From a virus, in the IMG/VR virus record IMGVR_UViG_3300013006_000109, positions 1 through 27,566 of that record: DNA of 27,566 nt. One strand, given 5' to 3'. Numbering within the stretch: position 1 is the first letter of the stretch; each line of letters begins with the position of its first letter. Below, piece by piece: positions 1 through 4,532 of the stretch. The translations under genes and the position numbers were made by a program. Below the pieces are notes generated by a model, which ran no database searches, was not told the DNA's origin, and saw nothing but the letters and a program-made list of their open reading frames with translations.

Positions 1-78
1 GTCATTTTATTTTTTTCTTTCTTTGTTATTTGTTATCTTTTATCTTATGTATATAGTTTACCACAATTCCTGCAAAAG

Positions 79-270
79 TCAAATTATTTCTTCAATTTGT
101 TTTTCGTTGACCATCATAGAGTTATGATGAGCGACTGAAACTTTTTCTTGATATTTTGCGAAACTTTCATTCAATCTTTTTTGAGATTCTTCGCTAGCTT
201 TTTTCAAGTCAGCAGAGGCTTTTTCGAGATTTGCGATTAGGATTTCATATTTGGTTAATTTCTTATTCAT
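79..270 (-). CDS. Small coiled-coil protein, paralogue of 1909-2082
   Basis: A 63-aa, highly charged, Lys/Glu/Ala-rich protein with no cysteine, signal peptide or membrane segment; most of it is predicted by eye to be a helix or coiled coil. Its first 25 residues match the protein at 1909-2082 (both start M-N/K-K-L-T/S-K and share ANLEKASA), so the two are paralogues. The ATG at 270 is chosen because a promoter -10 box ends only 6 nt upstream and no Shine-Dalgarno is present, pointing to a leaderless message. Nothing in the sequence reveals a function. Small proteins under strong early-type promoters in phages are often host-takeover factors, but that is only a guess here. Confidence 0.7.
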   Translation of the reverse strand: MNKKLTKYEILIANLEKASADLKKASEESQKRLNESFAKYQEKVSVAHHNSMMVNEKQIEEII

Positions 271-276
271 AGATAC

Positions 277-304
277 AGTTTAGCATATTTCAGAAGAAAT
301 GCAA
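277..304 (-). promoter_or_regulatory. Sigma70-type promoter of the 79-270 gene
   Basis: Read on the minus strand: -35 TTGCAT (299-304), 16-bp spacer ending in TGC, extended -10 TAAACT (277-282). The ATG begins 6 nt downstream, so the start site should fall at or next to the ATG. Spacing and the TGn extension are identical to the promoters at 756-783 and 2091-2118. Confidence 0.65.
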
Positions 305-305
305 C

Positions 306-360
306 ATATTTCTTCATTTAAATCTCGTTCACCATCAACGAGTTACAGCCGCAGGGAGGG
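306..360. repeat. Imperfect direct repeat, copy 1
   Basis: About 55 bp, roughly four-fifths identical by eye to 785-839. It contains an ATTTAAAT block, the palindrome and a purine-rich G(C/A)AGGGAGG end. A shorter related stretch lies at 2121-2163. Each copy sits just upstream of a leftward promoter. Confidence 0.6.
325..341. promoter_or_regulatory. Palindromic operator-like site, copy 1
   Basis: Inverted repeat TCGTT-N7-AACGA, extendable by one base pair, centred about 63 bp upstream of the presumed transcription start and 20 bp from the -35 box of the 79-270 promoter. The same architecture recurs at 804-820 and 2140-2156 with compensating changes in the arms. A regulator-binding site (class I activator spacing) or a structured RNA are both possible. 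Confidence 0.55.
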
Positions 361-367
361 CGCTTCT

Positions 368-394
368 GTAAGTCGTTGGGATTCAACAACTTAC
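368..394 (-). other. Strong hairpin between two leftward genes
   Basis: Arms of 11 nt (368-378 and 384-394) with a 5-nt loop. The only mismatch on the plus strand (C with A) becomes a G-U pair in a minus-strand transcript, so the full 11-bp stem forms only in leftward RNA. It lies just after the 409-594 gene. No U-tract follows, so it is not a classical intrinsic terminator; it may protect a 3' end or be regulatory. Confidence 0.5.
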
Positions 395-408
395 ATCAGC
401 TTAGTTTT

Positions 409-594
409 TTATTTGTAGGTTACAAAGTTTTGATTTTCTTTTCTTAGTTCAATTATCGGAGGCATATCTGCCATAGGTGCGCCGTTGAGAATCTCAAGAG
501 TTTGATGAGTTTGTTTTCCCATTATATTGATTAGGAAAAGCCCATAAGCAAAAAGCCCAAGGATAAAGATTCTGTGCATTGTATTTTCTTTCAT
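409..594 (-). CDS. Small single-span membrane protein
   Basis: A 61-aa protein with one hydrophobic helix near the N-terminus (about residues 8-24, rich in I, F, L and G), followed by a polar tail. The ATG at 594 is preferred over an upstream TTG because GGAG lies 7 nt before it. The ATG overlaps the stop of the 51-aa gene upstream (TAATG), so the two are translationally coupled. It has no recognisable family. It is the second gene of a two-gene leftward unit and uses a Shine-Dalgarno, whereas the first gene does not. Confidence 0.6.
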   Translation of the reverse strand: MKENTMHRIFILGLFAYGLFLINIMGKQTHQTLEILNGAPMADMPPIIELRKENQNFVTYK

Positions 595-749
595 TATTTT
601 CTCCAATCTGTTTTGCTAGAGTTCCAATTCATTCCGCAGGTATTTATATGCTTTTCTTTCCAACATTCGCCTATTGTCTTTAGGTTTTCTTGTAGGTCAA
701 GGATTGCATTTTCCAAGGTTTGAATCGCTGAATCAATTTCTAATTTCAT
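594..749 (-). CDS. 51-aa helical protein, first gene of a two-gene unit
   Basis: This short gene runs from ATG at 749 to TAA at 594-596. The product starts MKLEIDSAIQTLENAILDLQ and looks like an amphipathic helix or coiled coil, then has a Cys/Trp-containing tail (ECWKEKHINTCGMNW, two Cys). A promoter with -10 box 6 nt before the ATG and the TAATG junction with the next gene support it being real. No family is recognised. The two cysteines plus His could bind metal, but the spacing fits no standard finger. Confidence 0.6.
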   Translation of the reverse strand: MKLEIDSAIQTLENAILDLQENLKTIGECWKEKHINTCGMNWNSSKTDWRK

Positions 750-755
750 CTTTTT

Positions 756-783
756 ATTCTATCATATTTTGATCTTATCTCAA
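756..783 (-). promoter_or_regulatory. Sigma70-type promoter of the 594-749 gene
   Basis: Minus strand: -35 TTGAGA (778-783), 16-bp spacer ending in TGA, -10 TAGAAT (756-761), then 6 nt to the ATG at 749. Same design as 277-304 and 2091-2118. Confidence 0.65.
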
Positions 784-784
784 G

Positions 785-839
785 ATATTTCTGCATTTAA
801 ATTTCATTGACTATCAATGAGTTACAACGCAAGGGAGGC
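785..839. repeat. Imperfect direct repeat, copy 2
   Basis: Partner of 306-360. It contains ATTTAAAT, the palindrome at 804-820 and an AAGGGAGG end. It occupies the same position relative to the leftward promoter. Confidence 0.6.
804..820. promoter_or_regulatory. Palindromic operator-like site, copy 2
   Basis: Perfect 7-bp inverted repeat TCATTGA-CTA-TCAATGA, 20 bp upstream of the -35 box of the 594-749 promoter. Relative to copy 1 the third arm base pair changes from G-C to A-T, preserving symmetry. Confidence 0.6.
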
Positions 840-1054
840 AGATCATATAAGTAGTTGATATATAGAGACTTAGATTATATGCGTTCATTCATGTTTATAG
901 CTAAGATCGTTTTCGATCTTTTGCCTTTAATCAGTTTTGTTGCTAAGATCGAGCATGCATAAGTCGTTAGCTATTAGTTACTTAGGGAAGCACCCTCCCT
1001 GCGCGCGTAAGTCCTTGATGGGTAGGTACTTACGGGCAGTAGGTAAACTAATCG
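840..1054. other. Structured intergenic region without a gene
   Basis: With 750-839 this forms a 305-nt gap between leftward genes. It holds a perfect 7-bp hairpin with a TTTT loop (903-920), a 10-bp direct repeat GCTAAGATCG (900-909 and 942-951), the arms GTAAGT/ACTTAC (1007-1012 and 1028-1033), and CCCTCCCTGC (993-1002), which is the inverse of GCAGGGAGGG at 351-360. AAGTCGTT also recurs at 370 and 961. No convincing ORF was found. Confidence 0.45.
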
Positions 1055-1432
1055 TTATAGCTTATAGAACTTATGATGCTGTATTACTGCGACTAGCTTA
1101 GTGTCCTTTGCCCACTTAGGCGAGACGCTGACAGCGTGGTAATGGTTAGCACCCTTGACGATGTCGGGCATCTGCTTATGCAGTACAAGGTCAGCAAGGT
1201 ATAGAGCGTCCTTGCCTTGCTTAGTAGCTAGTAGCTTACGCTTAGATGACTCGCTCACCTTACCATTCCAGAAGCTGAATTGTTTAGGTGATAAGCATAC
1301 CTGCATAGGCGTTTGCTTACGCTCTATTGTGCGTGTTTGTATAACGCTAGCAACACCAGCCATTCCTTCGAATGTCTCGCCCCTAGCTTCGCCAAGGATT
1401 GTTAATGCTATGATGAGTAGTTCTGCTGTCAT
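1055..1432 (-). CDS. SleB-like cell-wall hydrolase (Hydrolase_2 family)
   Basis: A 125-aa protein matching the SleB/CwlJ-type domain almost end to end. Visible motifs are TILGEARGE (residues 11-19, with the presumed catalytic Glu15), GMAGVASVIQTR (23-34), a Cys-containing QFSFW segment (46-55), GANHYHA (94-100), SPKWA (104-108) and the terminal HHKFY (119-123). The family cleaves peptidoglycan glycan strands, so this is a candidate endolysin or virion-associated lysin. There is no signal peptide, so release would need a holin, as at 21757-22047. The ATG at 1432 has GGAAGGGA about 10 nt upstream and lies 4 nt after the previous stop, so it is the second gene of a unit with 1437-1856. It lies about 20 kb from the holin and spanin genes, on the other strand. 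Confidence 0.88.
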   Translation of the reverse strand: MTAELLIIALTILGEARGETFEGMAGVASVIQTRTIERKQTPMQVCLSPKQFSFWNGKVSESSKRKLLATKQGKDALYLADLVLHKQMPDIVKGANHYHAVSVSPKWAKDTKLVAVIQHHKFYKL

Positions 1433-1436
1433 ACGA

Positions 1437-1856
1437 TTAGTCCCTTCCGTTGCTTACTGCACCGCAGTAGTCACTAGGTTTCTCTGCTGTGATCGTACCG
1501 AATCCGTAGGTATCATTAGAGACAGAGGCACGAAGGAATCGCCCATCAATGATCTCATCGAATTGACCTTGTGCCTTGATCTTCGCAAGGCTCATCAATC
1601 CACCCTTCATTCCCTTTGCGTTGATCTTATTGCATAAGGAGTGTAGAGCAATCTTAACGAGAGCGTGTAAGACTGCCTCGGGTTGAGCGTAAAAGTAAAA
1701 CGCTTTGCCGTTACCCATATCGTGCAACTGACCATTGGTTGCACCCCAGTTGTATAGGGCATTGTGGAATGAAGTGATGCGACCTTTGCCACCTTCCAAG
1801 AGGAAAGCGGTTGTGTCACCGAACGATTGCTTAGTGATGTTTAGTTTGTTTTTCAT
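1437..1856 (-). CDS. Unknown 139-aa protein upstream of the lysin
   Basis: The protein starts MKNKLNITKQSFGDTTAFLL and contains Gly-rich and aromatic stretches (FHNALYNWGATNGQLHD, NGKAFYFYAQPEAVLHALVK). It has no signal peptide or membrane helix and is not recognised. The ATG at 1856 is chosen because a near-consensus promoter (TTGACA, 17 bp, TAATAT) ends 7 nt before it; a longer reading from a TTG at 1892 would start inside the -35 box. Lysine is often AAG and GC content is higher than in the rightward genes. It is followed closely by the SleB-like gene, suggesting a related role. Confidence 0.65.
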   Translation of the reverse strand: MKNKLNITKQSFGDTTAFLLEGGKGRITSFHNALYNWGATNGQLHDMGNGKAFYFYAQPEAVLHALVKIALHSLCNKINAKGMKGGLMSLAKIKAQGQFDEIIDGRFLRASVSNDTYGFGTITAEKPSDYCGAVSNGRD

Positions 1857-1863
1857 AGTGTTT

Positions 1864-1892
1864 ATATTATCCTTTTCGATTGGTTGTGTCAA
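1864..1892 (-). promoter_or_regulatory. Near-consensus sigma70 promoter for the lysin unit
   Basis: Minus strand: -35 TTGACA (1887-1892, perfect), 17-bp spacer, -10 TAATAT (1864-1869), then 7 nt to the ATG at 1856. The short distance again implies a leaderless transcript. The palindrome seen upstream of the three other leftward promoters is absent here. Confidence 0.7.
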
Positions 1893-1908
1893 TGGTTATT
1901 CTTCTGTG

Positions 1909-2082
1909 CTACTCGCAAGCGTGGCTGAGATCGCTAGGCTCGTATAGCTTGAGCATCTCCTCACGCTTAGAGGAGTATTCCTCAGAGACTTTAAGGAAAG
2001 AGTCACAAGCCTTGCTGTGATTCGCAGAGGCTTTTTCAAGGTTAGCTAGGAGGGTTTCGAACTTACTCAATTTGTTTTTCAT
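1909..2082 (-). CDS. Small coiled-coil protein, paralogue of 79-270
   Basis: A 57-aa charged protein starting MKNKLSKFETLLANLEKASA. The N-terminal third matches the 79-270 product; the rest diverges (SFLKVSEEYSSKREEMLKLY) but stays helical. The ATG at 2082 is chosen over an in-frame ATG at 2100 and a further upstream start because the promoter -10 box (2091-2096) lies between them, and it aligns with the paralogue's start. It is the outermost leftward gene, facing the divergent rightward genes across the 2119-2472 gap. Function is unknown. Confidence 0.68.
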   Translation of the reverse strand: MKNKLSKFETLLANLEKASANHSKACDSFLKVSEEYSSKREEMLKLYEPSDLSHACE

Positions 2083-2090
2083 ATAAGAGT

Positions 2091-2118
2091 AGTCTATCAT
2101 ATTATAGCAAAGGTACAA
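2091..2118 (-). promoter_or_regulatory. Sigma70-type promoter of the 1909-2082 gene
   Basis: Minus strand: -35 TTGTAC (2113-2118), 16-bp spacer ending in ATATGA, -10 TAGACT (2091-2096), then 8 nt to the ATG. The ATATGATAGA core is identical to that of the 756-783 promoter. Confidence 0.65.
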
Positions 2119-2139
2119 GAGATATATTCAAGTTAAATT

Positions 2140-2156
2140 TCATTGATAGATAACGA
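2140..2156. promoter_or_regulatory. Palindromic operator-like site, copy 3
   Basis: TCATT-N7-AACGA, 21 bp upstream of the -35 box of the 1909-2082 promoter. One arm pair is A with C on the plus strand, which becomes a G-U pair in minus-strand RNA. The 7-bp spacing equals that of copies 1 and 2. Confidence 0.5.
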
Positions 2157-2247
2157 CTTATAGCTAAAGGAATAAAAAAATACACATAAACCCACCCCAT
2201 TTTTGAAAAAATTGAGCCAACTCTTTTCGAGAAATCGCCGCGGGGGG

Positions 2248-2391
2248 ACCAAAATCATTCTCCCCAATAATAATAATCTATTACTCTATATATAAATCTA
2301 TATCTATTATAATCTATCTTTATCTCTCTTATACCCCCCTACCCTTTTTTAAAATCTATATAAAATCATTTAAATTCATAAATAAACCAAA
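2248..2391. other. 144-nt G-free stretch in the divergent intergenic region
   Basis: No G occurs on the plus strand from 2248 to 2391. It is preceded by a GC-rich block ending in G6 (2242-2247) and contains C6 (2334-2339), which could pair with that G6. It holds five ATCTAT hexamers (2276, 2296, 2302, 2312, 2354). It lies between the last leftward and first rightward gene. The rest of 2119-2472 holds the promoter and palindrome to the left and the GTGTAAT element to the right. A replication origin, a strand-asymmetric protein-binding site or an untranslated RNA are all possible; nothing decides between them. Confidence 0.5.
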
Positions 2392-2455
2392 GTAAAAAAA
2401 TCCAGGAGCCTATTTTTTCTATATAGCTCTTATTATATATGCTCTTAATAAGATC

Positions 2456-2462
2456 GTGTAAT
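2456..2462 (+). promoter_or_regulatory. GTGTAAT late-promoter-like element
   Basis: The heptamer GTGTAAT ends 10 nt before the ATG at 2473, with AT-rich sequence and no Shine-Dalgarno. It matches the elements at 4518, 7201, 13739 and 21745. Confidence 0.5.
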
Positions 2463-2472
2463 ACTTATCACA

Positions 2473-2691
2473 ATGAAAAATAAAAAAACAATAACAACAG
2501 TATCTATTATCTTCTTGGCGCTATTAAGTTATCTATTATTTAATAAAAAAAGCAACCATATCTCAACAATAGGAACAGAAAGTACCATTCTTATTGATAA
2601 AAAATCATCAATTTCACCAGCGCCCAAGGTTTATATTTCTACTTTGCCCAAAAATGGGTTAGAAGTAGGAAGCAATTGGAAGAGCAAATGA
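2473..2691 (+). CDS. Membrane-anchor protein with Ser/Pro/Lys linker
   Basis: A 72-aa protein with a basic N-terminus and one hydrophobic helix (about residues 9-24, SIIFLALLSYLLF core), then a Ser/Thr/Pro/Lys-rich, cysteine-free tail that looks like a linker, not a folded domain. It is first in the rightward cassette and overlaps the next gene by ATGA at 2688-2691. Together the two would make a typical anchored enzyme: membrane helix, linker, catalytic domain. Either they are separate coupled genes or a frameshift has split one gene; no slippery heptamer is visible at the junction. It is preceded by a GTGTAAT element. Confidence 0.6.
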   Translation: MKNKKTITTVSIIFLALLSYLLFNKKSNHISTIGTESTILIDKKSSISPAPKVYISTLPKNGLEVGSNWKSK

Positions 2692-3143
2692 TCAAATCAG
2701 AACAAATTCATAAATTTGATGTCTTTAGAATTGCAAAAATAAATGGCTATGCTGTAACCAATAAACAAACATATAATACAATAGATCAACCCTTAATTGA
2801 AAATAAAATCCTTCCAGGGTATACCGATTGGTTACTAAAAATGAAATTAAGTAAATATTCAAATAAGTGGAATTGTATGAATTTTTCAAAAGCTTTTGTC
2901 TTATTCAGTGATATCTATCATGCTTATAATGTAGAAAATCATGAGGATGGTATTGCTATTGGAATTATAACCTATCTTTCTCAATCTAGAGCAGAAGATA
3001 ACTCTGTAGGATTGCATGCAATTAATGTAGGCTTAACACTTAAAAATAATAGAATAACACCTATATTTATTGAGCCCCAACATGGCAAAATTATAAATCT
3101 AAAAAGTAAAGAATTAGAGACTATAAATGCGTTTTACATGTAA
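2688..3143 (+). CDS. Putative cysteine peptidase or transglutaminase-like protein
   Basis: A 151-aa protein whose conserved-looking residues fall in the order Cys-His-Glu: WNCMNFSKAF (Cys63), LHAINVG (His110, Asn113) and FIEPQHG (Glu129, Gln131). NC..F, HA.NV and EPQ in this order are typical of papain- or transglutaminase-fold enzymes, so I infer a thiol hydrolase; activity is not proven. The ATG at 2688 is chosen because GGAAGAG lies 5 nt before it and it forms an ATGA overlap; an in-frame TTG at 2676 lies inside the upstream gene. It has no signal peptide of its own, unlike the following genes, which is odd unless it works with the membrane anchor encoded just upstream. Confidence 0.65.
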   Translation: MIKSEQIHKFDVFRIAKINGYAVTNKQTYNTIDQPLIENKILPGYTDWLLKMKLSKYSNKWNCMNFSKAFVLFSDIYHAYNVENHEDGIAIGIITYLSQSRAEDNSVGLHAINVGLTLKNNRITPIFIEPQHGKIINLKSKELETINAFYM

Positions 3144-3150
3144 AATAGCC

Positions 3151-3179
3151 TTGACCTCAAGTTAAATTGATAGTAGTAT
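3151..3179 (+). promoter_or_regulatory. Sigma70-type promoter before the 3187 gene
   Basis: TTGACC (3151-3156), 17-bp spacer, TAGTAT (3174-3179), then 7 nt to the ATG at 3187, in the 43-nt gap after the putative peptidase gene. No Shine-Dalgarno is present, so the transcript would be leaderless, like those of the leftward genes. Confidence 0.5.
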
Positions 3180-3186
3180 ATATTAT

Positions 3187-3522
3187 ATGAAGAAATTAAT
3201 AATAACAAGTCTCCTAATCTTATCAAGTTTTAATATAAACCACGCAAATGAAACAAAATGTCTCATTTGGAAAGATGATTTCGGTAATGCAGAAAATCAT
3301 AGAATTCGTACCCTACAATCAGAAGTAAGATATCACGAAGCGGAATACAATAGAGCAACTAAATCAAAAATGGAATATAGAGATGTTCTTCTTATGAGAA
3401 ACGCAGCTCAAAACGTAAGATTTCAAAAACAAAACGAGCTTAGTAATCTCAAGAATAAATATCTTACTAAAGCTAGTGGTGGCCCTCAATTTCAAATCAA
3501 AAAATATAACTGCCCAAAATAA
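3187..3522 (+). CDS. Exported small coiled-coil protein
   Basis: A 111-aa protein with a clear Sec signal peptide (MKKLIITSLLILSS..., cleavage likely after HA near residue 20). The mature part is charged and helical, with two cysteines (CLIWKDD near the start, YNCPK at the end) that could form a disulfide after export. No enzymatic motif is visible and no family is recognised. The stop overlaps the next start (TAATG at 3520-3524), so it is coupled to the C39-like gene. It may be a periplasmic partner or chaperone of the neighbouring peptidase-like proteins; this rests on context alone. Confidence 0.62.
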   Translation: MKKLIITSLLILSSFNINHANETKCLIWKDDFGNAENHRIRTLQSEVRYHEAEYNRATKSKMEYRDVLLMRNAAQNVRFQKQNELSNLKNKYLTKASGGPQFQIKKYNCPK

Positions 3523-4118
3523 TGATTAGATCTTTATTTTTAGTATCGCTGATTTGTTTAAATCAAAGTTTTTCTCAAGTTTATAACTATAGAAGCATAG
3601 ATGCCTATAACACCAGACGAGTAGAAGAAATAAAAGCAGAAGGTTACTACTGTGATATAAAATATGTTCCTCAACTTCCGAGTTTATGCGTAGCTGCATC
3701 TACTCAAATGGTCTTATATTATTACGGTCAGGAGATAGATCAAAAAGATATTAAACGACAAGTAGATGGAATCATGTATAAAGATAACGACAAAAGAATG
3801 TTTAGTCCAATATATTCATTCGAAAAATTAATAAAAGGTCTTAGATATTTTGACGTTACTTGGGAAACAAAATCATATGGAATGACTAAGGGAGATGAAG
3901 GTTTAAATTTTATTATTAGTGAACTAAAAAATAAAAGACCAGTTCTCATTGCGGCAAAGGAGCACGTTGTAGTACTAAATGGATATCATGAAAACAATAA
4001 ATTATTCTTAATAACAGATCCAGGTATTGAAAGTCCAGGGATTAGAATTATATCATATCAAGAGCTTAAGAGCATATGGCATTCAAAAAACTACAAGAGG
4101 TATTTAGTTAAAACTTAA
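3522..4118 (+). CDS. Exported C39-like cysteine peptidase
   Basis: A 198-aa protein with a signal peptide (cleavage near FSQ, about residue 19). The order of motifs fits the papain-like C39 peptidase fold: VPQLPSLCVAAS with Gln51 and Cys56, a YYYGQ segment after the first helix, KEHVVVLNGY with His148, and LITDPGIESPG with Asp166. The family includes bacteriocin leader peptidases and many secreted proteins of unknown substrate. No transporter domain is attached. It is the third of four closely packed rightward genes with exported or anchored products; the next ATG follows after one base. The substrate is unknown: host envelope protein, competing phage or virion maturation are all open. Confidence 0.78.
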   Translation: MIRSLFLVSLICLNQSFSQVYNYRSIDAYNTRRVEEIKAEGYYCDIKYVPQLPSLCVAASTQMVLYYYGQEIDQKDIKRQVDGIMYKDNDKRMFSPIYSFEKLIKGLRYFDVTWETKSYGMTKGDEGLNFIISELKNKRPVLIAAKEHVVVLNGYHENNKLFLITDPGIESPGIRIISYQELKSIWHSKNYKRYLVKT

Positions 4119-4119
4119 T

Positions 4120-4518
4120 ATGAAAAAATTTATAGTATTTTTCTTATTTATATTTAGTTGTTCATTTTGTAACGCTCAGATCAACAAAAGAATACCTTTA
4201 AACTATCCTAATTCTTGTCTTATAAATAGTATAGTAGCTTACGAAGCAATTAATAAGAAATTAGGCCAACATAATATATGGAGCGAAGTTTTAGGAGTTG
4301 TATATTATGAAAATCGTAATGGAAAAAGAACAAAAGAAGGTCATGCTGTATGCGTTTATGAGTGGAGAGGTAATTTTTATTTATATGATATTAATAATGG
4401 CGGTAGCATTGTAGAAATGAATGGGATAAGCTCTGATATTAAAAAGGATGCTGTGGCTATGGCAGAATGGATTTTTGGACAAGGCAATATAGAAGCAGCA
4501 GAATATTTAGCCAAATAG
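4120..4518 (+). CDS. Exported small papain-like protein
   Basis: A 132-aa protein with a signal peptide (MKKFIVFFLFIFSCSFCNA, cleavage after NA at residue 19). The mature part has NSCLINSIVAY (Cys33), KEGHAVCVYEW (His75) and FYLYDINNGG (Asp90), again in Cys-His-Asp order with the beta-hairpin spacing of papain- or NlpC-like folds. It is smaller than the C39-like neighbour and not clearly alignable to it outside the motifs. The start lies one base after the previous stop. Because the three proteins share only the catalytic logic, the cassette looks like a collection of different thiol-hydrolase folds, not a tandem duplication. Catalysis is inferred, not shown. Confidence 0.65.
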   Translation: MKKFIVFFLFIFSCSFCNAQINKRIPLNYPNSCLINSIVAYEAINKKLGQHNIWSEVLGVVYYENRNGKRTKEGHAVCVYEWRGNFYLYDINNGGSIVEMNGISSDIKKDAVAMAEWIFGQGNIEAAEYLAK

Positions 4519-4524
4519 TGTAAT
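4518..4524 (+). promoter_or_regulatory. GTGTAAT late-promoter-like element
   Basis: It overlaps the stop codon of the upstream gene and ends 8 nt before the ATG at 4533. There is no Shine-Dalgarno. Confidence 0.5.
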
Positions 4525-4532
4525 TAGATTTA

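Noticed and set aside
903-920. Hairpin with TTTT loop followed by TTTTGCC as an intrinsic terminator
   Set aside because: It would act on plus-strand transcripts, but no rightward gene lies upstream; on the leftward strand no U-tract follows. Kept only as a structural element.
306-1033. CRISPR array
   Set aside because: Repeats are few, imperfect, differently spaced and tied to promoters; there are no regular spacers.
1155-1637. Long plus-strand ORF opposite the lysin region
   Set aside because: It lies antisense to two leftward genes with a recognisable SleB domain, Shine-Dalgarno and promoter; the translation has no domain-like pattern.
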